DNA of 64,000 nucleotides from Fimbriimonadaceae bacterium (GTDB taxonomy: Bacteria > Armatimonadota > Fimbriimonadia > Fimbriimonadales > Fimbriimonadaceae). This document shows, one piece after another, positions 25,002 through 32,107 of the stretch. The first letter of the stretch is position 1. Each line of letters opens with the position of its first letter. The notes below the pieces were generated by a model. That model was not told the origin of the DNA and did no database searches. It worked only from the letters and a program-made list of their open reading frames with translations. Position numbers and translations under genes: made by a program. Where the stretch lies: assembly GCA_023957775.1 (NCBI GenBank), contig JAMLGR010000016.1, positions 45,535-109,534 on the forward strand, read 5' to 3'.

Positions 25002-25050
25002 TCCATGGGGTGGAAGAGGTCGCACGTTCGAATCGTGTCGCCCCGACCAG
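25002..25050 (+). repeat. att-like repeat 4 (tRNA-Pro 3' half)
   Basis: An exact 49-bp copy of 7409-7457 that closes unit 3. A shorter 34-bp copy follows at 25141-25174. Confidence 0.85.
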
Positions 25051-25060
25051 AATCACTGGA

Positions 25061-25121
25061 GATCAAGGCTTGGAAGAGCCGGTCGAGGATCGGGGAACTG
25101 GTGGCCACCAAGAAACCGTAG
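25061..25121 (+). pseudogene. 3' end of a second GIY-YIG gene
   Basis: GAGATCAAGGCTTGGAAGAG through ACCAAGAA matches the last 60 bp of the GIY-YIG gene at 25184-25438 with only a few changes, ending in TAG. It joins directly to the tRNA repeat after AGAATCACT, the same letters that precede the intact gene, so an internal deletion removed the rest. Confidence 0.7.
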
Positions 25122-25174
25122 CGCGTCCCGCGGAGCGGGAAGGTCGCACGTTCGAATCGTGTCGCCCCGACCAG
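25120..25174 (+). repeat. tRNA-like fragment with altered anticodon arm
   Basis: GTAGCGCG (end of the D arm) continues into TCCCGCGGAGCGGGA, a hairpin in place of the anticodon arm. It then joins AGGTCGCACG and the rest of the tRNA-Pro 3' half to CCAG. The first part recurs after the GIY-YIG stop at 25437 and resembles the truncated tRNA at 7287. Confidence 0.65.
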
Positions 25175-25183
25175 AATCACTAC

Positions 25184-25438
25184 GTGAAGGTGTTTGTTCA
25201 CGTTCTCCAAAGTGGGACCAGCGGTGCGTACTACGTCGGAACGTCTGCCGACCCGGACAAGCGCTTGACCGAGCACAACCGCGGCCAAACTCGATCGACC
25301 CGGCACGGGGTTCCGTGGTGCAAGGTGTGGTGCAAGCCCCACCCGAATCGGGCCTCGGCGATGGCCCGAGAGCGTGAGATCAAGGCTTGGAAGAGCCGGT
25401 CGAGGATCGAGGAACTGGTGGCCACCAAGAATCTGTAG
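25184..25438 (+). CDS. Small GIY-YIG nuclease-family protein
   Basis: An 84-residue single-domain protein of the UPF0213-like GIY-YIG group. It opens VFVHVLQSGTSGAYYVGTS (the GIY-YIG equivalent, with YVG), then RLTEHNRGQTRSTRH, then the MAREREIKAWKSRSRIEELV ending typical of this family. GTG 25184 lies 9 nt after the tRNA 3' repeat (25174). A start inside the repeat would be less conserved. It is flanked on both sides by tRNA-like fragments and preceded by a deleted copy of itself, so it looks like part of a small repeat-forming unit that targets the tRNA. Whether it cuts DNA is unknown. Confidence 0.8.
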   Translation: MKVFVHVLQSGTSGAYYVGTSADPDKRLTEHNRGQTRSTRHGVPWCKVWCKPHPNRASAMAREREIKAWKSRSRIEELVATKNL

Positions 25439-25493
25439 CGCGTCCCGCAGAGCGGGAAGGTCCTCCCAATGGCATCGGAATCGCCCCGATAGT
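25437..25493 (+). repeat. Degenerate tRNA-like fragment after the GIY-YIG gene
   Basis: AGCGCGTCCCGCAGAGCGGG continues into AAGGTC, as in the copy at 25120. The remainder (TCGGAATCGCCCCGATAG) only loosely resembles the tRNA 3' end. This is the last trace of the repeat family before the arsenic operon. Confidence 0.5.
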
Positions 25494-25544
25494 GCCAACC
25501 CCACCGTTTGTCTCACTAACTCGCCAGCCGTTCCAGGAGTAGCT

Positions 25545-26042
25545 CTACTCCGCTCCCTCCCGGATCAAACTCTCAAGATCGAGAGGGAGCGTCGTCATCT
25601 CGAGGTTTCCCTCTCGATCGCGGGGCCACTCGGCCTCGGGGCGGTCCCGGTACAACTCCACCCCGTTTCCGTCCGGGTCCCTGAGGTACAGGGCCTCGCT
25701 GACACCGTGGTCCGCCGCGCCGTCCAACGGCCAGTCGGCCTCCACGAGCCGGCGGAGCGCGTCTCCCAATTCGGCCCGGTTGGGGTACAGGATCGCCAGG
25801 TGGTACAGCCCGGTGGAGCCCCGCGGCGGCGGCGACCCGCCGAGGCTCTCCCACGTGTTGAGCGCGATGTGGTGGTGGTAGCCGCCGGCCGAAAGGAACG
25901 CGGCCCCGGTCATGGTCTGGGTCCGCTGGAACCCGAGAAGGACCTCGTAGAACGCGAGGGCGCGGTCCAGATCGGCCACCCGCAGGTGCACGTGCCCGAT
26001 GCGCACCTCCGGGTGGATCTCCTTTTCCGGCCCCGCGCTCAT
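25545..26042 (-). CDS. VOC-family (glyoxalase/extradiol dioxygenase fold) protein
   Basis: A 165-residue protein with two betaalphabetabetabeta modules: IGHVHLRVADLDRALAFYEV at the start, then YHHHIALNTW, LYHLAILYPNR and YLRDPDGNGVELY. His and Glu in these places are the usual metal ligands of VOC enzymes. It is the last gene of the ars operon, overlapping arsM by ATGA. The C-As lyase ArsI is also a VOC protein, but it needs a vicinal Cys pair and this protein has no Cys, so it is more likely a CatE-like dioxygenase or another VOC enzyme. The substrate is unknown. Confidence 0.8.
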   Translation of the reverse strand: MSAGPEKEIHPEVRIGHVHLRVADLDRALAFYEVLLGFQRTQTMTGAAFLSAGGYHHHIALNTWESLGGSPPPRGSTGLYHLAILYPNRAELGDALRRLVEADWPLDGAADHGVSEALYLRDPDGNGVELYRDRPEAEWPRDREGNLEMTTLPLDLESLIREGAE

Positions 26043-26935
26043 TCAGACTCCAGATCGGCGCCCGGCCCGGGCTTGGTCGCTCGGATGAAAGCCCCCATGA
26101 TCTTGCCGTCGAGCGCCTGCCTGTCGGGATCGCTCAAGGCCTCCACGCCGTTGGGGGCCCACGCCCCCTCGAGCTGGGAGAACTGGTAGCGGCGCGTCGG
26201 CTCGACCGACGCGTCGGAAAAGCCCGCGGCCTCCAGCTTCGCCAAGTACTCCGAGGTCTCCAGCGCGCCCGCCACGCAGCCAACGTACAGCTCCATGTCC
26301 CGCCGCACCGCTTCGGGGAGCGGACCGTCCACCACGACGTCCGACACCGCGAACCGCCCGCCGGGCTTCAGCACGCGGAACGCCTCGCGGAGCACCCGGT
26401 CCTTGTCGCTCGAAAGGTTGATTACGCAGTTCGACACGATCACGTCGACGCTGGCGTCCGGCAGGGGGATCTCCTCGATGTGACCCTTCAGGAACTCCAC
26501 GTTCTGCGCCCCGGCCTCGGCCTGGTTCTTCCGGGCCAGCTCGAGCATCGCGTCGGTCATGTCCAGCCCGTACGCGAAACCCGCTGGTCCCACCCGGCGC
26601 GCGGAAAGCAGCACGTCGATGCCGCCGCCGCTTCCAAGATCCAGCACGGTCTCCCCCTCGCGCAGCTCCGCCAGCGCCGTGGGATTGCCGCACCCGAGGC
26701 TGGCCAGCAGCGCGGCCTCTGGTATCTGCGACGCCTCGACGTCGGTGTAGAGATCGCTCGTGATCGGGTCGGAGGCGTTGGTGCAGCAGCCGTCCCGCGC
26801 GGGCGCGTCGCCACAGCACGCCTCGCCCGGGCAGCAGGACGCGGCCCGCCCGTCCAGCACCCGCAACGCCGCTTCGCCGTAGCGCTTGGCCACCAGTTCG
26901 CGCACGTCGGTGCGATCGGTCAACGAATCAGCCAT
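26039..26935 (-). CDS. arsM: Arsenite S-adenosylmethionine methyltransferase
   Basis: A 298-residue class I methyltransferase that in known bacteria converts arsenite to methylated species. The SAM site is [20 protein letters not shown], followed by GLDMTDAML and [14 protein letters not shown], which are hallmarks of ArsM. Cys residues lie at CCPGEACCG (near residue 35), CCTN, SNCVIN and YVGCVAGA, the last two at the positions of the arsenic-binding cysteines. ATG 26935 is used; the open frame extends 13 codons upstream into arsR. It overlaps arsR by 8 nt and the VOC gene by 4 nt, forming one operon. Confidence 0.92.
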   Translation of the reverse strand: MADSLTDRTDVRELVAKRYGEAALRVLDGRAASCCPGEACCGDAPARDGCCTNASDPITSDLYTDVEASQIPEAALLASLGCGNPTALAELREGETVLDLGSGGGIDVLLSARRVGPAGFAYGLDMTDAMLELARKNQAEAGAQNVEFLKGHIEEIPLPDASVDVIVSNCVINLSSDKDRVLREAFRVLKPGGRFAVSDVVVDGPLPEAVRRDMELYVGCVAGALETSEYLAKLEAAGFSDASVEPTRRYQFSQLEGAWAPNGVEALSDPDRQALDGKIMGAFIRATKPGPGADLESE

Positions 26936-27281
26936 GGGTTGTCTCCTTGGCGGCGAGTTCGCCGCTCTCTGCAAAAAGTTCCAAGGTGCCGGCGAGATCG
27001 CGCAGTGAATCGCGCCGCGGGGCGCACAGAATGTGACGGCCCCGCTTTTCGGTCGTGATCAGGCCCGCGGCGCGGAGTTCCTTGAGGTGGAAGCTCAGGG
27101 TCGACGGCGCCCCGTCGAGGCTGCAGCAAACGTCCCCCACCGTGGGGCCCTCCAGCGGCCGGACCTCGCCCCGCTCCCCGAGCGCGACCGTGCAGTCGCA
27201 CCGGAGCAGGAACCGAAGGACCCGCACCCGCGTGGGATCCGCGAGGGCCTTGCAGGCCGAAGAAAGACCGTCGACATCCAT
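26928..27281 (-). CDS. arsR: ArsR-family metalloregulator
   Basis: A 117-residue winged-helix repressor. Recognisable parts are ALADPTRVRVLRFLL (helix 1 region), GDVCCSLDGAPSTLSFHLKE (recognition helix SxxSxHLKxL) and LRAAGLITTEKRGRHILCAP (wing). Cysteines CDC near residue 29 and CC near residue 54 could bind As(III). ATG 27281 follows TATAAT by only 6 nt, so the transcript is probably leaderless. A palindrome TTTCTAGAAA covers the -35 region. It heads the arsR-arsM-VOC operon and presumably represses it until arsenite is present. Confidence 0.9.
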   Translation of the reverse strand: MDVDGLSSACKALADPTRVRVLRFLLRCDCTVALGERGEVRPLEGPTVGDVCCSLDGAPSTLSFHLKELRAAGLITTEKRGRHILCAPRRDSLRDLAGTLELFAESGELAAKETTHG

Positions 27282-27287
27282 GCGGGC

Positions 27288-27309
27288 ATTATACACATCT
27301 TTCTAGAAA
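27288..27309 (-). promoter_or_regulatory. ars promoter with candidate ArsR operator
   Basis: The complement of 27288-27293 is a perfect TATAAT, 6 nt before the arsR ATG. The perfect palindrome TTTCTAGAAA lies at 27300-27309, just upstream of the -10, where a repressor would block RNA polymerase. Confidence 0.65.
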
Positions 27310-27401
27310 TATAGAAGTAACTCGTGGCCGAACGCGGGCCCTTCGTCCCGGTGCGCCCCGGACGACCGAACTCCGCCCGGGGCGTACCGTCAACAACCTT
27401 C

Positions 27402-28268
27402 ATGGTTGCCCTCTTGCTCACCCTTGCGATTCAAGCGCCTCAACCTCAGACCGTCTCGTGGAAGATCGATGGCGTCGAGCGGACCGCCGTCGTGGTAGCG
27501 CCGAGCGTGGGGTCCGCGCATCCGCCCGTGCTCTTCGGATTCCACGGACACGGAGGCAACGGCCGGCAGTTCGCCCGTTCCGCGGGAATCGTGGGGAACT
27601 GGCCCGAAGCCGTCATGGTGTTCCCCAACGGCTTGCCGACACCCGGCATGACCGACCCCGCGGGGAAGAAGCCCGGCTGGCAGCAGAAGGCGGGCGACCA
27701 GGGGGATCGCGACCTCAAGTTCTTCGACGCGATGCTCGCGTGGGTCGACAAGACCTATCACGCAGACCCGAAGCACCGGTACGCGATGGGGCACTCGAAC
27801 GGGGGGCGCTTCACCTACCTGCTTTGGGCGCAACGCGGCGACAAGTTCGCCGCCTACGGACCGTCCGGGAGCCCGGGTTGGACCCTGGTCCCGCAACTGC
27901 GGCCCGCGTCGGCGTTCTTCATCGCCGGCGAGAGCGACCCGCTGGTCCCGTTCGCCTCCCAAAAGCGCACGATCGACGCCTTGGCGCGCAAGTTCGGCGT
28001 CGGCGAGTGGAAAGGCACGGGCCTCGTGAAGCGGGCGACCGGGCGCGATGGCGTCGTGTTCGGCACGTACCTCCACCCGGGCGGCCACGAGTATCCCTTG
28101 GCAGGCGCCAAGGCAACCTTGGAGCTCTTCCGCGCCGATGCAGCCCGCGAGCATGCCCGTGTCGCAGTCGATGAACCCCAGCTCAGAGAACAACACCGAG
28201 TTCCCAGGCCCCTGTCAGAATCGGGGAGTGAGGTATCGGATCGAGTTGCTCGGGAAGCTGCGCATTGA
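27402..28268 (+). CDS. Secreted alpha/beta-hydrolase esterase (LpqC/PHB-depolymerase-like), 3' end replaced
   Basis: A 288-residue hydrolase. ATG 27402 begins a short signal peptide (MVALLLTLAIQA). The fold signatures are VLFGFHGHGGNGRQFA (oxyanion region), YAMGHSNGGRFTYLL (nucleophile GHSNGG), FIAGESDPLVPF (Asp) and HPGGHEYP (His). After LELFRADA the frame runs about 40 residues into unrelated sequence, including a piece that matches a prepilin gene on the other strand and the start of a regulator pseudogene. The native stop has evidently been lost. A second, internally deleted copy lies at 30038. The catalytic domain itself seems complete. Confidence 0.8.
   Translation: MVALLLTLAIQAPQPQTVSWKIDGVERTAVVVAPSVGSAHPPVLFGFHGHGGNGRQFARSAGIVGNWPEAVMVFPNGLPTPGMTDPAGKKPGWQQKAGDQGDRDLKFFDAMLAWVDKTYHADPKHRYAMGHSNGGRFTYLLWAQRGDKFAAYGPSGSPGWTLVPQLRPASAFFIAGESDPLVPFASQKRTIDALARKFGVGEWKGTGLVKRATGRDGVVFGTYLHPGGHEYPLAGAKATLELFRADAAREHARVAVDEPQLREQHRVPRPLSESGSEVSDRVAREAAH
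28144..28179 (-). pseudogene. Fragment of a prepilin-like gene
   Basis: 36 bp match 31294-31329 inside the prepilin-like gene at 34 of 36 positions and in the same orientation (coding for [11 protein letters not shown] on the minus strand). It lies exactly where the esterase frame stops making sense, marking a rearrangement junction. Confidence 0.6.
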
Positions 28269-29978
28269 ACCGCTGGATCCAGGGCATGCACCGATCCGCT
28301 CGTACGCAAAGATTGTTGCCTACCCGGCCCTCCACGAAGGTCGACCCGTTGGCAGAAGGCGCATAGAGGGCGACCTGTAACCCGAAGTCGATGCTGCGGC
28401 CGCACAGAACAGATTGCGAGTCGCGCTCACCGCGTTGCGGAAGATCTTGGAAACTCACTCCGGGAGACACCGGAGGGCCCCGCCCTCGACTTGACGTCCG
28501 CCGAGGTGGATCTCTTCGAACTTCGGGAGCGCATCGCCGAGGCCGAGCAGGCCATCGATGAGCGCGACGAGTGCCTTGCGTTGCAGGCGATCCTCCAGTA
28601 CCTGGGCGAGCCCTTGCTTCCCGAGACTCACGACGAGTGGGTCGAACCGTTTCGATCCACCTGGCACACCCTTGCAAGGCAATCCCTGCGACGACTGGCT
28701 GACCTTGTCGAGCACAGGTGGATTGGAGGTCGCGCTTGCCGCGGCCACTGCGGGCCTGCGCCACGACCCTTTCGACGACGTGTTCTGACGGCTTCGTATG
28801 ACGTCCTGCGCGGCTTTGGGACGGACCGGCGAGGCGCTTGCCGAGTTTGCTGCGGCTCACACGAAGTACAAGCAGTTGGGCGGCAAATTCCGATCCGAGA
28901 CATTGCGTCTCGCAAAGTCCCTGCGGATGGCTGATACCCCACCCCAGCGCGGCCGAAGCCTGGGACGCGACGTGACCGACTTCCTGGGCCAAACCGTCGC
29001 CAACCTCGTCGAACAGCAGCCCGATCAAGCCTTGGAGCTCTTCCCGATCCGAGCGGTCGAAGCCGCCCTGATTCGGAAACCACACCTTGCGGTTCCCGTC
29101 TTCGATGCGCTCCTGGAAGCCTGGGATCGCCGGGACGAACGGTGGTCCGAAGTGGTCATTCAAGCTGTCGCAGCCTTCTCCGCGACACATCGGGCAGACC
29201 GGACCCTTGAGCTGGCACGGGAGGTGCTGGTCGTTTCGCGCGACCCTTGGGTCCGCCGCAAGGCACACCTCTATCGCGCCTTCTCCCTTGCCCAGATCCG
29301 GGACTTCGATGGAGCGCTCACAACGCTTGTCGAGTACGAACGCGAATTGGAAGAGCATCCCGACGAACTCGCCCTTCATACGCTGCTCCTTCAACGTGGG
29401 ACGTTCCTTTGCCAGTTGGGACGGTTTGACGAGGCTCGCGTCTGCTTCGAGCGAACCCTCCGTTTTCACGAGGGGCAGACCGACTCTCTCGGGATCGAAC
29501 GACTCGCAATCGTGCGCGGAAAGTCGGGCATATGCACTTGTTGCTGGGGCAGTGGGACCAGGCGCTCCTCTTCCTCGAGGCCGCAACGGCCACCGCTCGG
29601 GAGGTCGGCTTCGACCGAATTCTTCCAATGATGCTTGCGCTTCTGGGGGCGTGTTGGGTCCGAATGGGCCGGGCAGCTCAGGGCGCGTACAACCTCCATG
29701 ACAATCGGGCGGTCCAAGTGGGCCTCGACCTCGCGTGCTTCTCGCTCGCCGAACTGGGTGAGGTCGCGTTCGCCGCGTCGGTCTTGGATTGGGCCGAGCA
29801 GGCCCGTCAAGCGGAGCGGCACGAGTGGTCGGTTGCGGAACGGCTCCTTGTGGATCGCGTGCGTTCTCGGGCTCCCAAGAAGTACGTGCGTCTCGATCCG
29901 AAGACCGAGCCGAAGACCGTGCTCAACGAAGTCGCCCGAACGTTGCGGCGCAGCGCACAAAGCGCACCTGTGCATTGA
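28228..29978 (+). pseudogene. Broken SARP/AfsR-like regulator (winged helix, BTAD, TPR)
   Basis: Frames join to give one long regulator. GTG 28228 starts VRYRIELLGKLRIEPLDPG, reading to EGDL with an in-frame TAA at 28378, then PEVDAAAAQNRLRVALTALR (the SARP recognition region). A frameshift leads to LDLTSAEVDLFELRERIAEA and the BTAD domain near 28491, further shifts occur near 28710 and 28790, a long TPR-like part follows (28798-29560), and a last shift leads to 29532-29978. One nonsense and at least three or four frameshifts make it non-functional. It lies between the two esterase copies and has no operator like sites A-D. Confidence 0.75.
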
Positions 29979-30037
29979 GGCGACGGTCTGATCGACAACG
30001 ACCGAACTCCGCCGGGAGCGTTCCGTGAACAACCTTC

Positions 30038-30201
30038 ATGGTTGCCTTCTTGCTCACCCTTGCGATTCAAGTTTCGCCGCATACGGACCGACCGGGAGCG
30101 ATGGAGTCGTGTTCGGCACCTACCTGCACCCGGGCGGCCACGAGTATCCCAAGGCAGGCGCCAAGGCGACCTTGGAGCTCTTCCGCGCCGACGCCCGGGG
30201 A
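30038..30201 (+). pseudogene. Internally deleted copy of the esterase gene
   Basis: The upstream 30 bp and first codons (MVAFLLTLAIQ) match the esterase at 27402. After a short stretch matching FAAYGPSG the sequence jumps to GVVFGTYLHPGGHEYP and LELFRADA of the same gene. About 600 bp, including the nucleophile, are missing and the two parts are out of frame. Confidence 0.75.
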
Positions 30202-30202
30202 A

Positions 30203-30964
30203 CTACTGCTTGCGACGTCGCCGAAGGAGCGCAAGTCCGGCGCCCAACGCCAACACGGTGGCTGGTTCCGGAACCGGGTTGGCTTCTCCGCTGATCCCGA
30301 AGACCCCGATGTCGTGGAAGGTGATGCCCGACGTCTCGTTGTTGGTGAACGAGACACTCTGCAGGGTACGTGCCTGATCGCCTGCAGACAGGCTCACGGT
30401 GATCTGATAGAGCCGAGGGTTCGTCGAACCGACCGCATCGAAGATTCCGTCGCCTCGGCCCACCCGGCCGAATCCGCCGATCGCCACGCCCGCTTGGTTG
30501 AAGTTGTCGTTCGCCGTGAAAGTTCCGGTCGTCGCCCCACCCGTCGAGAAGTTGAGCGCGTACGAGCCGGGATGGCTCCCGTTGAACCCCGTCACGAGGA
30601 ATGCAAGGCTGAGATACTTGCCGGGCGAAACCAGCGACAGCGTCCCAGACGTTGACCCGGAGCCAGCCTGCTGCAGCCACAAGAGGTTGTTCGCACTGGG
30701 TGGTGCGATCTGGAACGTGGTTGAAGCGTCAAGTGCGCTGACAAACGGCGTCGTCGGCAGTCCGGAGGTCGGGGCGCCCGGGTTGTAACCCTGGGTGTAG
30801 TACACGTAAATGCTATCGAGCGTCCCCGTCGTGCTGCCGGCGGGCGAACCGAGCCCGTCCGCGATCCCATCGTAGTTGTAGCCGCTCAATGCCAGCGGGG
30901 TGCGCTGGGCCAGCGCTGTTCCACAGATCGAAACCAAGAGCGCGATCCCGAAAGCCTTTTGCAT
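30203..30964 (-). CDS. PEP-CTERM secreted protein of unknown function
   Basis: A 253-residue protein with a signal peptide (cleavage near ALA-QR). The middle is rich in Gly, Ser, Thr and Asn and looks all-beta (YDGIADGLGSPAGSTTGTLD, NDNFNQAGVAIGGFGRVGRG). The tail is VPEPATVLALGAGLALL followed by RRRRKQ. ATG 30964 is preferred because AGGAG is 7 nt upstream; ATG 30967 directly before it is an alternative. A promoter TTGTGC, 17 bp, TAGAAT can be read upstream on the minus strand near 31025-31055. I recognise no named domain. Confidence 0.75.
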   Translation of the reverse strand: MQKAFGIALLVSICGTALAQRTPLALSGYNYDGIADGLGSPAGSTTGTLDSIYVYYTQGYNPGAPTSGLPTTPFVSALDASTTFQIAPPSANNLLWLQQAGSGSTSGTLSLVSPGKYLSLAFLVTGFNGSHPGSYALNFSTGGATTGTFTANDNFNQAGVAIGGFGRVGRGDGIFDAVGSTNPRLYQITVSLSAGDQARTLQSVSFTNNETSGITFHDIGVFGISGEANPVPEPATVLALGAGLALLRRRRKQ

Positions 30965-31079
30965 CATTCTTCTCCTATCTGTCCAACAAACTCACTGGCA
31001 GAAATACGGGGGTTGCCCGCAGGAGTCCATTCTAATCCAAGGCATTCGCGAGCACAACCCGTACAATTACGGGGCGCAG

Positions 31080-31916
31080 TTACGGAATGTAGGTCGCGGC
31101 TGGCTTGTCCACCTTGAACGCGGCAAAATCGCTCCGGCGGATGAAGCCCCAGGGCTTGATGCCCGCATGGCCGTCCGTGAACACGTAGTTCCCCTTGTTC
31201 CGGTGCCCCTTCGTGGGGAGGCCGTTGTACGACGCCGAGGAGCCACACGGTGGTGGGCCGACATCGGAGGGACCCTGCGATGGGTAGTTCCGGCCCGCGA
31301 GCTTGCCCGTGTCACAGTCGATGAACCCCGAACCCCAAATGCCGCCGACGTACTGGTCCGCAACCGCCGGGGAGTACTGCTCCACCCAAGCGACGGTCCC
31401 CGCGGGATCGCTGAACACGGTCGTGGGGCGACCCGCCGTCGTCCAGGAGCCCGGGCTCAAGAACCGGTACAAGCCCGTGTTGGGATCCGTGTCCGAGGTG
31501 CCGTACTGGACCGTGTAGATCGGGCCCACGTACGAGTACGACCGGGTAATGAGCTTGAGCCGGTAGCTGCCGTCCCACCACGGAACGGAGTTGGGGGCGA
31601 CGCGCCGCTGAGGATCGCTCGGACACGTCCAGATCTGGTCGTTCTTGGTGTACGGCTTGACCTGCATCTCCGGCGGCATGAAGTTCGTGTTGCCGCCGTT
31701 GACGGGCGGAACCAGCGCGGCCCAGGCCATGTAGCAGTCGTCGTAATCGCCCGCGTACATCATCGTGGCCAGCCCAATCTGGTGGTGGTTGCTCAGGCAC
31801 GTCGTCTGCTTGGCCGCCTCCTTGGCCTGGGCGAAGACGGGAAACAGAATGGCCGCAAGGATCGCGATAATCGCGATGACGACCAGCAACTCAATCAAAG
31901 TAAAGGCACGTTTCAA
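31080..31916 (-). CDS. H-X9-DG type prepilin-like protein (type II secretion/pilin N-terminus)
   Basis: A 278-residue protein starting [20 protein letters not shown], a type IV prepilin signal whose hydrophobic helix follows the FTLIE cleavage site. It continues with [20 protein letters not shown], an Armatimonadota-type stretch. The C-terminal part carries [15 protein letters not shown], the H-x-DG motif of the DUF1559-like family. The TTG start at 31916 aligns with the ATG of the paralogue at 47038. A good promoter (31951-31979) lies upstream and a small hairpin (GCGAGA/TCTCGC) sits in the leader. It is probably a pseudopilin-like surface or secretion component; the specific role is unknown. 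Confidence 0.85.
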   Translation of the reverse strand: MKRAFTLIELLVVIAIIAILAAILFPVFAQAKEAAKQTTCLSNHHQIGLATMMYAGDYDDCYMAWAALVPPVNGGNTNFMPPEMQVKPYTKNDQIWTCPSDPQRRVAPNSVPWWDGSYRLKLITRSYSYVGPIYTVQYGTSDTDPNTGLYRFLSPGSWTTAGRPTTVFSDPAGTVAWVEQYSPAVADQYVGGIWGSGFIDCDTGKLAGRNYPSQGPSDVGPPPCGSSASYNGLPTKGHRNKGNYVFTDGHAGIKPWGFIRRSDFAAFKVDKPAATYIP

Positions 31917-31950
31917 AAGGGAACCCCCGCGAGAAGATCTCGCAAGGGCA

Positions 31951-31979
31951 AGTATAGTGCGGTTCCTGCGGATTGGCAA
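31951..31979 (-). promoter_or_regulatory. Promoter of the prepilin-like gene
   Basis: On the minus strand TTGCCA (31974-31979), a 17-bp spacer and TATACT (31951-31956). Confidence 0.65.
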
Positions 31980-32107
31980 GCAAATCGGCCGCCCGAATCC
32001 CGGGATATCCACCAGCACTCTCGCTATCGCCGTAACGCCTGCCCCAGGCACCCCGTACAACTAACGGCAGCGCGGTGAAAGAGGCCGCGCCGTCGCAGGA
32101 GGTTGGG

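Larger units (their letters stand above)
19509..25050 (+). mobile_element. tRNA-Pro array unit 3 (Rhs cargo)
   Basis: A 5,542-bp unit with the shared left end, poly-C promoter, second Rhs gene, a TPR-like gene, a fragment with a T7G9 tract, and the shared right end (24905-25001). It carries no recombinase gene. Confidence 0.75.

Noticed and set aside
7458..25050. Array read as an integron
   Set aside because: No IntI-like gene and no attC-type folded sites; the repeated site is the 3' half of a tRNA-Pro gene and the units are several kilobases long.
7458..25050. Array read as insertion sequences or a prophage
   Set aside because: No transposase, terminase, capsid or integrase gene and no terminal inverted repeats spanning a unit.
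25545..26042. ArsI C-As lyase
   Set aside because: The protein has no cysteines, whereas known ArsI needs them to bind trivalent organoarsenicals.
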